DNA from: Phragmites australis
Lineage: Eukaryota > Streptophyta > Magnoliopsida > Poales > Poaceae
Direction: 5' to 3'
Assembly (NCBI RefSeq): GCF_958298935.1
Contig: NC_084921.1
Span: 55,229,001-55,293,000, forward strand
DNA length: 64,000 nucleotides
In this document: piece by piece, positions 20,736-31,419 of the stretch
Layout of the letters: each line of letters opens with the position of its first letter
Numbering within the stretch: the stretch's first letter is position 1
The notes under the pieces: generated by a model
What the model saw: only the letters and a program-made list of their open reading frames with translations
Told to the model about the DNA's origin: nothing
Database searches by the model: none
Program-made: the position numbers and the translations under genes

Positions 20736-23700
20736 ATGCCGAGAGCGGGAGGAAGCCGCTGCGACAAAACACCCGATAGTGTGCTGCCGGAGTCCCGACT
20801 CGTGAACGAGGAGGCGGCAGACAAGGTGTGAAAGTTGATGGTGCCCGAAGGCCAGCGAAGGGCCTCGGTGGTGAGGCCGGCGAGCTTCCCGCCGGTGACG
20901 GACTGACCGGAGCGCATTGTTCTCTTCACCTCCTTCGTGGCGGCCGGGCTGGTGCCGCCGTTCTTGACCTTCTTCCTTCAGATCCTCGACACGTTCGGGA
21001 TCCAGCTGGCGCATCTCAGCCCGAACTCCGTCGTTATTTTGGCGGTCTGCGCCCACCTCTGCGAGATGTTCGTGGGGGTGCCGCCGTCGGTGTCGCTCTT
21101 CCGACACTTCTTCGTGCTGCGGCCGGCCAGGAAGAAGAGGGGCTTCTCCACCGCTGACGTCGCCGGCTGCTGCAATTTCCGGCTGCGAGACGGCCTGGGG
21201 GAGCAGTACATTCCCCAGGTGCTACGGAGCAAATGGGACGACTGGCGGCGCGACTGGCTCTACGCCGACGTTAGCCCCCACGACCGCCTGGTGTTGCCGG
21301 AGAGGGCGGCGGAGCCCCAGAGGTCAACCTGGGAGGCGCCGCCGCAGGCGGACGAGCGGATGGAGCCGGTCCTGGACTGCATCGACTTCCTGTGGCAGGC
21401 CGAGCTCACTTCGGTGATGGCGGTGGCGGACTATCTGCGCCGCCGCCTGGCGCCTCTGCGGGAACGGGCCCGGCCCTGCTGGGTGTACACGGGCCCCCAG
21501 GACAACACCGAACCGGGTGGCGCTGCAAGCGACGCTGCCGGAGTTCGACTCCCAGGGGCTGGTCAACCGGCTAGGGCGCCGGAACCCCAAGACTATCCAG
21601 ATTCCCGAGGTGGATGAGGCGACCGGCCGCGCTCTGAGTGCCCCCGGCGGGGACGCTACCAGAAGCAGGGCGCAAACGAGCGGCGTGGAGGCCGCAGGCG
21701 GCCCGATGCAGACCGGTGGCTCGAGCGCCACGGGTGGCGGGCCGCAGGCCAGCCGTGGGGCTGCTGCAGGCAGCAGCCGTCAGGCCGGTGAAGGAGGCGC
21801 CACCGGTAGTGGGGCGGCGACAGCACCGGGGGACAAAGGGAAGTGCCCCCGGACTTTCATTCCTACGCCGACGTCCTCGTCGTCGCCGTCGTCACCGCGG
21901 CAGCGGCCACCGGCGGGCGGCGCGAAGGACGGAGGCCGGGGCGGCGAATCATCCGGCGCGGGGCTGGTGACGGAGGTGGCATCTGCGGTTCTGGAACTAG
22001 ACCTTGATCTACTTAGGCTTGGTCTGGAACCCGGAGACCAAAGCTGGCACGGGAGCGCGGGCACAGCGAGTACCCAAGCCGGCCCGCCGCCAGAGCCCCC
22101 CTGCGGAAGAGGATGAGGGAGGATTCCGGGCCAAAGCCGTCGGGCCTGGGATACAGGATCCCAGAATCATGATGGCAATACCGAAGACCCAAAACTGCGT
22201 AAGTTCCCCACCCCCCTTTCCCTGAGCATGCCTTGCCCGGAGTGAGTTCGGAGACTGACCTTATTTTCTTTTTCAGGCCGCCTAAGGATGCCGCCGGAGA
22301 CCAAGGACGGCCGGAGGCGCCGAGCGCGCCTGAACCACTGAGCGCACCGGAGGAGCTGGAGCCGCAGAGCGCGCTGGCCGGAACAGAGCCACAGGCGCCG
22401 CCCTGCCCCGAGCCGATGACGGAGGCCGCGTCCGAGCAACCGGCGTTGGCTGAGCCCGCCCTGAGCACATCGAGTGCGGGGCGGATGGCCTCGTTGAGGG
22501 CGATGCTTGCGTGGCAGTATTCGGGGACCCCGAGCCCCTCGGAGGGGGCTCGCAGGGGACCCAGCGCCCGGCCGTCGCCCAGCCGGCCTGTAGAACCCCT
22601 CCAGGACGTGCTAGGAAGCGCCCGGGAGGTGATCGAGTGGCTGGTGGTGGCCGTGGCGGGGGAGAAGACGCAGCTTGAGGCGGGCCACGCCGCCCTCCTT
22701 GAGGAGAGGGATCGGCTGGCTGAGGGCAGACGCCTTTTTGAGGCCCGCATTGCCGCGGCGCGCGCCGTCAACGAGAATGAGCGACGCGCGTTAGAGGCGG
22801 AGCGGGAGGCCCTGGACGGCATACGCACGGAGGCCGTGCAGGAGCAAGAATAAGCCACCCGCCTGGCCGAGACATCGCGGCGACGAGCCGCTGAGGTACT
22901 CGCCAGGGAGAGGCTGGTGCAGGCTCGGGAGGAGGCAGTCCTGTCTCGCGAGAGGACGATGGAGGCCTCCCAGGCAGATTTAGCCCGCCAGAAGGACGAG
23001 GCTGAGCAGAGCCACGCCGAACTCCAGCGTCGGGAGGAGGAGCTCCAGCGCCGGGAGGAGGACGTCGTGATCCGCGAGACCGACGTCGGTATTACGGCGA
23101 TGGATCTGGACGCCCGGGAGGAGCTGCTGATCCGCCGGGAGACGGAGGCTGCCAAGGCATTGGTGGTCTCAGCTGCTCAGGAGGAGCGGGCCACCATGTG
23201 GGAGTCAGAGCTGACTGCCCGTGAGCAGGCCCTCTTTGCCCTTGCCGAGCAGGTGAAGCAGGCCGAAGCCCCAGCGCCCGGTGCCGCCTCGACCAGCACG
23301 GCCGAGGGACTGAGCCTCGAGGAGCGGCTACAGAACATGAAGGACCAATGTGAAGCTGATGATGGAAGACATCATTCGACAAGCACGGAGGTCCGTGAGG
23401 GTGGCCGGGCTCGGGCGAGTCCACGTGGGAGCGAAGGGGACGGGCATCGGCCACATCGCCCTTGGCTTTAAGAAAATCAGCCAGCGACTCGAGGCGCTTC
23501 CCCAAGCGGTGGCCGAGCACGTCCTGGCCTGCTACCGGAGCCGGGATCCGAACTTCTCACTAGAACCAGCTCGGGAAGGGGTGGTCGAGCCAGAGGAGGA
23601 GGCCGCCCGGGAAGTAGTCCGGGGCATCGCCGCCGAGGTGGCAGCTTGCTTTATGCGGGAGGCGCCACCGACTCTGAGCCCGGGGAGCAGCGGCGAGGAG

Positions 23701-23742
23701 GCCCCGCTATCTTCTGAGCCTGACGGCTCTGACTTAGATTAG
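20736..23742 (+). pseudogene. antisense two-exon gene of element B: putative gypsy-type transposon domain plus coiled coil
   Basis: Proposed exon 1 is 20736-22198 and exon 2 is 22277-23742. From about 20930 to 21450 the product matches the plant 'putative gypsy type transposon' family (Pfam Transposase_28 type): FLTFFLQILDTFGIQLAHLSPNSVV, HLCEMFVGVPPSVSLFRHFF, CNFRLRDGL. A Ser/Pro/Gly-rich linker follows. Exon 2 encodes a long Glu/Arg/Ala-rich coiled coil (about 22620-23330, many LQRREEE-type heptads) and an acidic Ser-rich C-terminus. In-frame stops at 20829 and 20904, shifts near 21510 and 22080, a TGA before the intron, a stop at 22851 and a shift near 23340 show it is broken. Its biochemical role is unknown to me. 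It lies tail to tail with pol. Confidence 0.8.
22199..22276 (+). other. 78-bp spliceosomal intron in the antisense gene
   Basis: Donor GTAAGT at 22199 and acceptor TTCTTTTTCAG ending at 22276, with a pyrimidine-rich tract before it. Removing it joins ...RRPKTA to PPKDAAGD in one frame (phase 2), whereas reading through the intron does not. The splice direction is plus, fixing the gene's strand independently of the reading frames. Confidence 0.75.
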
Positions 23743-25438
23743 GCTTTTGTAATTTTCTTTTCCTTTGACTTGATGTAAATACGGGAGTGATCCCTCAGAA
23801 TAGCTGTCCTTTCTTGTGAATATAATGGGAGCCTTTCTTCAGGGTCGCAACTCCAGTGTTCTTCCAAATGCTTAATGAAGTCTTTGTTCTTTTCACTTGA
23901 TGTCCCGAGGAGTACTCAGTCAGACCAAGCCCGACCTTTCCCTCCCCGAGAATGAAGTTGCCCCGACCACTCGTCGCCCGAGCAGTGAGGCCTTCTTTGC
24001 GCGTTCAGCCCCCGAGCCCTCTCGAGTCCGCAGCGGCTAAGTCAAAAGACAAAAGCACGAACTTCCTTGCTCGGGAGATAGGTCGATCCAGCGCGGAGCA
24101 CGCCACGACCAGTGAACACTTTCCCATTCTGTGACCACTCAAACAGGTAGACTGGAGACACGTGCGGGCGGAAATGCGACCAAAAATCCCCACGATTTGG
24201 TGGTGCCCGGGCTAGGACGGACCGAACCAAGCACCGACAGCCCGCCCCCAGGGTCTAGGCTCCCGACCGCTCTTTGCTCGAGCGGTGAGATTACCCGAGA
24301 ACCCTAGAGGCTCGGTAGTGCCCGGGGCCTTTTAAGCGGACCGAACACCACGACCACCATGAAGAACTTCGGTCAGACATCGCCGTTCGTACGGTACACC
24401 TTTCTACTGTTCGTTCTGTCGTTCCGGGAAAAGCGGACACGTGGAAGGGTGTGCGCGAGGAGACCATCTCGCCGAACAGATTAGAATACGAGGGCCCCGA
24501 GGATAACTCGAGAACAATATATTACTGAATGTAAATTCGTATGAATTTAACCACTCACCGGACAGCTGTCAGCTTTTCGGCCGACCGATCCAGGAGAGGT
24601 ATGCGCTCCGAGCTCGGGGTGCCCGGGAACTTGGTTCCCTCGGCTGGAGCGCCCGAGCACTGGGGAGCGTGATGGTGAGCCCGGGATCAGGCGATCCCGA
24701 CCACTCATGCCTGAGCAGTAGGACCACCCGAGGACCCCTAGGCCCGAGCAGCGACCTGGGCACTGAAGCCCTCGCGGTCGAGCTGCTTTTGCTTTTGATT
24801 GTTGATCTGTGATTCGAGAAAAATAGAAATATTTTTTGCTTGGTGCGCTCTGTTCGTGCGGTACTCATTATAGGCCGCTCTTGTTTTCGAGCCGAGACCT
24901 CTCGAATACCCTTACCGGCGGACTATACAGGCAGAGGCATAACCCAGAGGTCCGATGGTTCGGTGGCGCCCGGGTATGACAGACCAGACCGAGCACCGAC
25001 AGCCCACCCCTGGGGCCTAGGCTCCGGACTACTCTTTGCTCGAGTGATAGGATTACCCAAGAACCCCAGGGACTCGGTGATGCCCGGGGGACTGCCACGA
25101 CACCGAACACCACAGCCTACCACGACAGACATAAGTCAACAGCAACTGCCCGCACGTATACCGATCGAGATTCTTTTTTCAACGGGGAAAAATGAGAGAT
25201 CAAATTTTTTCTCGCACAATTGAGCATCTCACCAGACAGATTAAACATATGGTTTCCAGAAAAAATAAAATTTTTGACATAAGAACTGCATATTGATAAC
25301 ATATATATTGTATTGACAATTTTTACAAGACTGGGTGACTTACCCGCTTAGTGGTAGCCCCCGTTCAACTTGGGCGGGGGGGGGGGGGGGGGGGAGGAAG
25401 CCCCCGGCCTGGTTGACCTGAGCACGCATACATGCCAT
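23743..25438. other. element B spacer between antisense gene and pol, with a direct repeat
   Basis: Non-coding. An AT-rich tail after 23743 with aatataatggg near 23817 is a plausible 3' UTR and polyadenylation region for the plus-strand gene. Two related blocks of about 150 bp lie about 750 bp apart (24195-24340 and 24955-25095; shared wording includes ctctttgctcgag, gattaccc and aagaaccc-type segments). A run of 19 G lies at 25376-25394, just beyond the pol stop. Confidence 0.7.
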
Positions 25439-26600
25439 CTACGGGAAGAACTTGCGCAGATGCTCGATGTTCCACGCGTTGGGGAGCGGCTGCCCATCCT
25501 CTGCAGCCAGCCGAAAGGAGCCTTCTCATGGGACACCGATCACGGTGAAGGGGCCTTCCCACATAGGGGACAGTTTATTCCTTCCTTCGCGCGATTGGAC
25601 GCGTCGGATGTGGCGCTGATGATAGCGCCGCAGGCTTTGCTGGTAGTGGGCTGCTCGGACGGCGGCACGCCGCCGGCGCTCTTCCAAGTAGTCGACATCG
25701 TCGCGCCTTCACTGTTCCTGTTCACCTTCAGAGTAGGCATGCACCCGAGGAGAGCCTAGAGTGAGGTCGGAGGGGAGGACCGCCTCAGCGCCGTACACAA
25801 GGAAGAAAGGAGTCTCCCCGGTAGCGCGACTTGGCGTGGTCCGATTGGCCCATAGCACGGCAGGCAGCTCGTCGATCCACCCTTTCCCGTGATTTGCGAG
25901 CACGTTGTAGGTCCGGGTTTTGAGCCCCTTCAGTATCTCCGCGTTGGCGTGCTCGACCTACCCATTGCTCCGAGGATGAGCGACAGAGGCGAAGCAGAGC
26001 TTGATGCCGAGGTCTTCGCAGTAGCCCCCGAACAGGGCACTTGTCGGTGATGATCCGGTTCGGGACACCGAAGCGACTGGTGATACCGCGGATAAACTGG
26101 AGCGCCGTGTTCTTGGTCACCTTGACGACTGGAACCTCCTCCAGCCACTTGGTGAACTTATCGATGGCGGCATAGAGGTACTCATAGCCCCCGATTGCTG
26201 GGGGGAATGGACCCAGAATGTCCAGCCCCCAGACCGCGAAGGGCCATGATAGGGGGATGGTTTGAAGAGCCTGAGCTGGCTGGTGAATCTGCTTTGCGTG
26301 AAACTGGCACGCCCTCCAGCGCTGAACCAGCTCGGAAGCATCCTGGAGGGCTGTAGGCCAGTAGAAACCTTACCGGAAGGCCTTCCCGACCAACGTGTGG
26401 AACGATGCATGGCCACCGCACTTGCCCTCGTGGACATCAGCGAGAAGCTCGCCGCCTTCTGCCCGGGTGATGCATTTCAGGAGGACGCCGCCTGCGCCAC
26501 GCCGGTAGAGATTCCCATCTACTATGGCATAGCGTTTGGACTGCCGAGCAACTCTTTCAGCAGAGGCATCATCCCCGGGGAGGAACTTTTCTTTCAAGTA
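25439..26600 (-). pseudogene. element B integrase
   Basis: The domain ends with the family-typical NAWNIEHLRKFFP and a TAG whose last base is 25439. Upstream it contains the catalytic Asp segment WGLDILGPFPPA (about 26205-26240), then KFTKWLEEVPVVKVT, and GVPNRIITD near 26040-26070. After that a frameshift (about 26030) shifts the catalytic Glu region, which is readable in another frame up to ANHGKGWIDELPAVLWANRTTP (about 25835-25900). A TAA at 26370 breaks the zinc-binding region (GKAFR-stop-GFYWP). The product would be inactive. Confidence 0.88.
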
Positions 26601-27240
26601 CCCTCAGATCTCGTCCATCCACGAGGCATCTTGAGAGCTACCAGCAAGCGCAGCGCACTCGCTGGACGGCGGCACCCTGTCGGGGCTTCCCACTGCGGGC
26701 GCCGCCGGGGTCCCCTGAATTGAGCTCGAGGTTTCCCCTTCGTCCTGTTCGGCAGGCAGGACGGAAGGCCGTGTGAGTCTTTCTTCAAAGACTCCGGCAG
26801 GGACGCGCGCACGGGAGGAGGCCAGGCGAGAAAGGTCATCAGCCAGAGCGTTGTTGTGGCGAGAGATGTACCGCAGCTCCAGGCCGTCAAAGTGCCTCTC
26901 CAGCTTCCTGACTGCCACCACGTACGCCGCCATTTAAGGATCCGTGCACTGGTATTCTTTCGATACCTGGTTGACCACCAGCTGGGAGTCTCCCTTGACC
27001 AGGAGGCGACGAATCCCGAGGCCCACCGCGGCTCGGAGGCCAGCGATGAGGCCCTCATATTCTGCCATGTTGTTGGTTGCTCGGAACTGCAGCTGCATGA
27101 CGTACCGGAGTTCTTCACTCGTTGGGGAGGTGAGAACCACTCTGGCCCCCGCGCCTTTCAGCGTGAGGGAACCGTCAAAGTACATAATCCAGTACCCGGG
27201 CGTATCGTGCCCGGGATATGCGGAAATCTCTTCTTGATCG
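26601..27240 (-). pseudogene. element B second RNase H (archaeal-like)
   Basis: Read on the minus strand, WIMYFDGSLTLKGAGARVVLTSPTSEEL (about 27090-27190) is followed by NNMAEYEGLIAGLRAAVGLGIRRLLVKGDSQLVVNQV and, after a TAA at 26934, VRKLERHFDGLELRYISRHNNALADDLSRLA. The D, E, D and late D positions of an RNase H fold are all visible. It is separate from the first RNase H at 27250-27990. A tandem second domain of this type is the classic Tat-lineage signature. Confidence 0.88.
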
Positions 27241-27249
27241 ACATCGGGG

Positions 27250-27990
27250 ACGGGCGCTCACTCTGCCACAAAGTCGGAGAGCTCCTGGCTTTTGATCGCC
27301 TGGCAGCTGACAAAGTGCAGATCGAACTCCTCCAGCTCCACCGCCCACTTGACGACGCGCCCGGTGCCTTCTCTTTTCTGGAGGATGGGCCCCAGTGGGT
27401 AGGTGGTAACCACCGAGACCTTGTGCCCCTGGAAGTAGTGGCGCAGCTTCCGAGAAGCAACGAGCACAGCGTAGAGCAGCTTCTGGGCTTGGGGGTATCT
27501 TGTTTTGGCACCCCGGAGGACTTCACTGATGAAGTATACCGGTCGCTGTACACGGCGGGCCCGGACTGCGGCTTCACCCGAGGGCCTATCACAGCCCTCG
27601 AGCTTGGCGACGTGGTCGGGGCTGGCCGGGAGCTCGGGCTCGACTCCCTGGTCAGGAGGAGCCAAGTGCTCGGGCTCGACCCCCTGCTCGGGGGGACCCA
27701 AGTGCTAGGGCTCGACTCCCTGGTCGGGAGGAGCCGAGAGTACTTGGGAGTGCTCGGGGGCGGCCGGGAGCTGGGACCCAGCATCTTGCCCCGAGCACTC
27801 ATCGTGCTCCACCACCAGTACCATGCTCATGACCTGAGGAGTGGCCGACACGTAGAGCAGTAGTGGCTCACCCTCGGAGGGGGCCACCAGTACGGGCGGC
27901 GAGGTGAGGTACTTCTTCAGATCGCGGAAGGCCTGCTCGGCTTCCAGCGTCCAGTCGAAATGACCGGTCTTCTTCAGAAGCTTGAAGAGG
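27250..27990 (-). pseudogene. element B first RNase H, degenerate
   Basis: Follows RT. The segment FDWTLEAEQAFRDLKKYLTSPPVLVAPSEGEPLLLYVSATPQVMSMVLV (about 27810-27960) has Ser/Val where the canonical active RNase H has a D-A-S motif. Then come [28 protein letters not shown] (about 27465-27550) and the [12 protein letters not shown] segment. Loss of catalytic residues in this first copy is usual in Tat elements, whose second copy supplies or supplements the activity. A Glu/Pro/Leu-rich insert with repeated leu-asp-ser/pro wording (27600-27780) interrupts it. Confidence 0.8.
27600..27780. repeat. short tandem repeats within element B first RNase H
   Basis: Units of about 42-48 bp built on ggagccaagtgctcgggct and cgactccctggtc recur four to five times. 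They encode [16 protein letters not shown] repeats on the pol strand. The expansion lies between RNase H motifs and is absent from the usual family layout. Confidence 0.6.
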
Positions 27991-27999
27991 GGGAGTCCT

Positions 28000-28870
28000 C
28001 ACTCCCCAAGTTTGGAGATGAAGCGCCCGAGGGCCGCCATGCAGCCGGTGAGACGCTGAACCTCCTTGAGTCGAGCCGGGGGTCGCATCTGCTCGATGGC
28101 CCGGATCTTCTCTGGATTGGCCTCGATCCCTCGGCTGGAGACCAAGAAACCGAGGAGCTTGCCCGCAGGTACCCCGAAGACACACTTCTCGGGGTTGAGC
28201 TTCAAGCGGGTAGTGCGGAGACTGTTGAAAGTCTCGGCAAGAACTTCGAGCAGGGTGGCGCGGTCTCGAGATTTGACCACGAGATCGTCGATGTAGGTCT
28301 CGATGTTGCGGCCAACCTATGAGTCAAGAGTGATGCGGATAGCGCGCTGGAAAGAAGACCCAGCGTTGCGCAAACCAAAAGACATCGATACATAGCAATA
28401 ATTCCCCACTGGAGTGGTAAAAGAAGTTTTTTCTTCATCCTCTATGGCCATGCGAATCTGGTGATAATCAGAGTTTGCATCTAAAAAACGCAAAAGATCA
28501 CATCCCGCGGTTGCATCTACAATCTGATCTATGCGGGATAAAGAAAAAGGATCTTTTGGGCAAGCCTTGTTTAGATCGGTGTAGTCCACGCACATGCGGA
28601 TCTTGTCGTTGGCCTTCGGGACGATGACTGTTTTCGCCAGCCACTCGGGGTGGAGGACTTCTCGGATGAATCCGGCGTCAAGGAGCTTACTGACTTGCTC
28701 CCGGATGAACTCCTGGCGTTCGGGCGCCTGCCGCCGGACTTTCTGCTTCACCGGGTGTGCGTCCGGGCGCACAGCCAGGTGGTGCTCGATCACCTCCTTA
28801 GGGATCCCGGGCATATCGGACGGCTGACATGCAAACACGTCGACGTTAGCCCGGAGGAAGGCGACGAGCG
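28000..28870 (-). pseudogene. element B reverse transcriptase
   Basis: The minus strand reads HHLAVRPDAHPVKQKVRRQ, FIREQVSKLLDAGFIREVLHPEWLAKTVIVPKANDKIRMCVDYTDLNKACPKDPF (about 28555-28790). The conserved FLDANSDYHQIRM (Ala-Asn replacing the usual Ala-Tyr or Asp-Ala wording) and SFGLRNAGSSFQRAI come next. The active site ETYIDDLVVKS is at about 28265-28300. Stops at 28878 (entry from protease), 28319-28321 and 27999-28001 break the frame. RT would copy the element RNA. Confidence 0.92.
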
Positions 28871-28877
28871 CGCTTTC

Positions 28878-29690
28878 CTATTTGCCGCCCAGGTCACCGC
28901 TGATTCGGACGACCTGGGAGGTGTCTTCGCCCACCACGACCTCCTTTGTAGGAACGGAGGCGTCGGCAGCAAGTCGAGGTTTGGATGAAGAGGGTCCCGG
29001 GCCCCCTGGACGACATTCGACCTCGGCCCGAGCGGAGACCAAGGCCGAGTATAACTGCTCGGCGCAGGAGACGGCGCTGCTGGTCTCGACAGACACGGAG
29101 ATGGGGCCCGCCGAGCCCGGTATCTTAACCGTGAGGTACGCGTAGTGCGTGGCCACCATGAACCGAGCGAGCGTCGGGCGCCCGAGGATGGCGTTGTAGG
29201 GGAGGGGGAGCTCCACGACGTCGAAGATGACTTTCTCCGTCCGGAAGTTGTCCCGGCTCCCGAATATCACGGGCAGCTCGACCTGCCCGAGGGGCAGGGA
29301 GTGCCCGGGTGTCACCCTGTAAAAGGGGAGCGACGGCTTTAGGCGCCTGGAGGGCACCTGTAGCTTCTCGAAAGCCTCCTTGGAGAGGAGGTTAAGGCCT
29401 GCGCCCCCGTCGATCAGCACTCTGCTGAACTTCACATTGCAGATGGTAGGGGACACTACCAGGGGTAGTCGCCCCACGCCTGCAGTACTGGCGGGGTGGT
29501 CGGCCAAGCTGAACGTGATCGGGGCATCCGACCACTTCAGGGGCCTTTCGGCCTCTTCGCTCGGGGTCACCGAGCACACCTCGCGCCGCATAGTCTTGAT
29601 ACTGCGGCGGGAGGAGGGCATGTACGTGCCTCCATCGATGAAGGCAACAGTGTGCTCGGGTTCCTGGAAGCCGAGCTCTGGGTTGTTGGG
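28878..29690 (-). pseudogene. element B aspartic protease
   Basis: The minus-strand frame gives VLIDGGAGLNLLSKEAFEKL at about 29370-29425. Its D-G-G triad is typical of Tat proteases. It is preceded by the linker HDHPASTAGVGR-like region and followed by LPYNAILGRPTLARFMV (about 29150-29200). The frame stays open to a stop at 28878-28880 that separates it from RT. Confidence 0.88.
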
Positions 29691-31352
29691 GCGGCTCCGT
29701 CGTCGCCGCCCCTGCGAGGCTCCTCGCGGTCCCTCTGGCGCTGCTCGATGAGGCCCTTGACCGTGCGGCACTCCGTGAGGTCATGCCACCTGGTCTGGTG
29801 GATCAAGCACCACTTCCCCGGCTCGGGCCCCGCGGGAGCAGGGGCCCTTAATGGAGCGGGAGCCGGAGCCGTCGCGGGCGCAAGCCGTCTGTCGGTGGCT
29901 GCCTGGCGTGCTTGCCGGCGGTCGGGTTCCTGGGCCGACCCACGGGTAGGGCCCTGGGCTGGCTCGACGGGGACAGCCTCGCGCCTCCTTCTCTTTTTCT
30001 TTTCCCGCCTGTCGGAGCGGGAAGGACCTGGCTGATCGGCGGCGGGAGGCTCAGGGCGCGGAACATGCCATGCCCGAGCTTCCGCCGCCTTGGCGCACTT
30101 GTCGGGCAGCACGAAAAGCTCCGTGGTGGTATCGACCTCGTGCGTGCCTAGCTTCTCGAGCATCACGCTCGTTGTGGACGCCCTACCGGAACGCGATAAT
30201 GATAGCGTGGGGGGTTATCCGCGGGATGGTGTTGCGGACCTGGCTGAAGCGCTGTATGAAGCGCCGCAGTGTCTCCCCCTCCTGCTGCTTGATGATGTGG
30301 AGGTCGCACTCCAGGCCGGGGCGCGTAAATGTGCCCTGAAAGTTAGCCACAAACTGGTGGCAAAGGTCATCCTAGGAGCTGATAGATCCTGGGGGTAAGT
30401 TCATAAGCCAAGAGCGGGCAGAGCCCCTCAAGGCGACATGAAAGTAGTTGGCCATCACCTTCTCACTGCCGCCAGCCGCTTGGACAGTGGTGGTGTATAT
30501 CTGGAGGAACTCGACGGGGTCGATGGACCCGTCGTACTTCTCCGATAGTTCTGGGCGGAACTTGGTGGGCCATTTGACCCGGCGGAGCTCGCTAGTGAAG
30601 GCTCGGCAACCGGTGCCGTACCCTGCGGCGCGAGCAGCGCCCTTGGGCGGCGAACACCGGCGAGCCGGGGAGCCCCGACGATCATGGGCCGGCAAGGAGG
30701 AGGCCTGGTCCTCGGCTTCAGCCTCATGTCGGGTCTCCCGCTGGCGCTCGAGGGTGACGCGCGCGTCTTCGATGCCCCTCCGCTCGCTGAGGTGCAAGCT
30801 TTGGTCCTGAGGTCTGGTAGTGGCCAGGGGGGCAGCGCTCTGCTTGGAGGCCCCTCGACCAGTGCGACCGCCACCTGATGATGGGCCGGTCTTAGCTGCG
30901 CTGCGGTGTGAGGTAGCGCGGGAACTTTCGGCCAGCACCTGGCGGTGGGCCGTGCCGACTAAGGCGGCTACTTCCTGGAGCCAGCGGCCTTCCGGGGTTT
31001 CCCCCACCGCCAGGACTGGCGGGTGCCTAAGGAGAGCTTGCGCCGCAAGCAGCGCGCTTCCGGGACTGGCCTCGCCGAAGGCGAGCCTACGCCGCAACGA
31101 CGCCCGGCGCGTTCCAGACATGGACCTGGTGGCAGGAGTTTTGGCCACCTGCTGGGGGTTGGATGGTGCACCGGCGAACGGCGGCGACGGCCCTGCTGGG
31201 CCCAGCGCCATGGTCCCCCTGAAAGGGGAACGCCGTGCGTGCAGATCGTGGCTGCTGCTGGGAAGCAGCAGCGACTGGGGCCTCCTGGGCGAGGGGCTCC
31301 ATTTCCTCACTGGAGCTGGAGCCGGAGCGCCGGAGGCGATGACCGCCAGCCA
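29690..31352 (-). pseudogene. element B gag, frameshifted
   Basis: The likely start is MAGGHRLRRSGSSSSEEMEPL near 31352 on the minus strand. The frame then shifts, and the gag core (WPTKFRPELSEKYDGSIDPVEFLQIY, GSARSWLMNLPPGSI) lies at about 30380-30580. A TAG at 30372-30374 and a second near 30198 interrupt it. The core continues as LCHQFVANFQGTF and GETLRRFIQRFSQVRNTI. A Cys/His motif close to the protease (KWCLIHQTRWHDLTEC, about 29765-29815) is the nucleocapsid-type zinc site. Arg/Pro-rich linkers separate the parts. Confidence 0.85.
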
Positions 31353-31399
31353 TTTTTTTCTGCAGGGGAAAACAAACAAACAAATTCAGGGATGCTTCC

Positions 31400-31417
31400 C
31401 CCCTACCTGGCGCGCCA
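31400..31417 (-). other. element B primer-binding site
   Basis: On the minus strand TGGCGCGCCAGGTAGGGG begins two bases after the 5' LTR end at 31420. It starts with the TGG expected to pair with a tRNA CCA tail. I did not assign the tRNA species. Confidence 0.7.
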
Positions 31418-31419
31418 AC

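Noticed and set aside
25376..25394. Run of 19 G as a possible regulatory or quadruplex element
   Set aside because: A long mononucleotide run just beyond the pol stop is more likely a slippage product or assembly-sensitive site. I see no other motif supporting a role.
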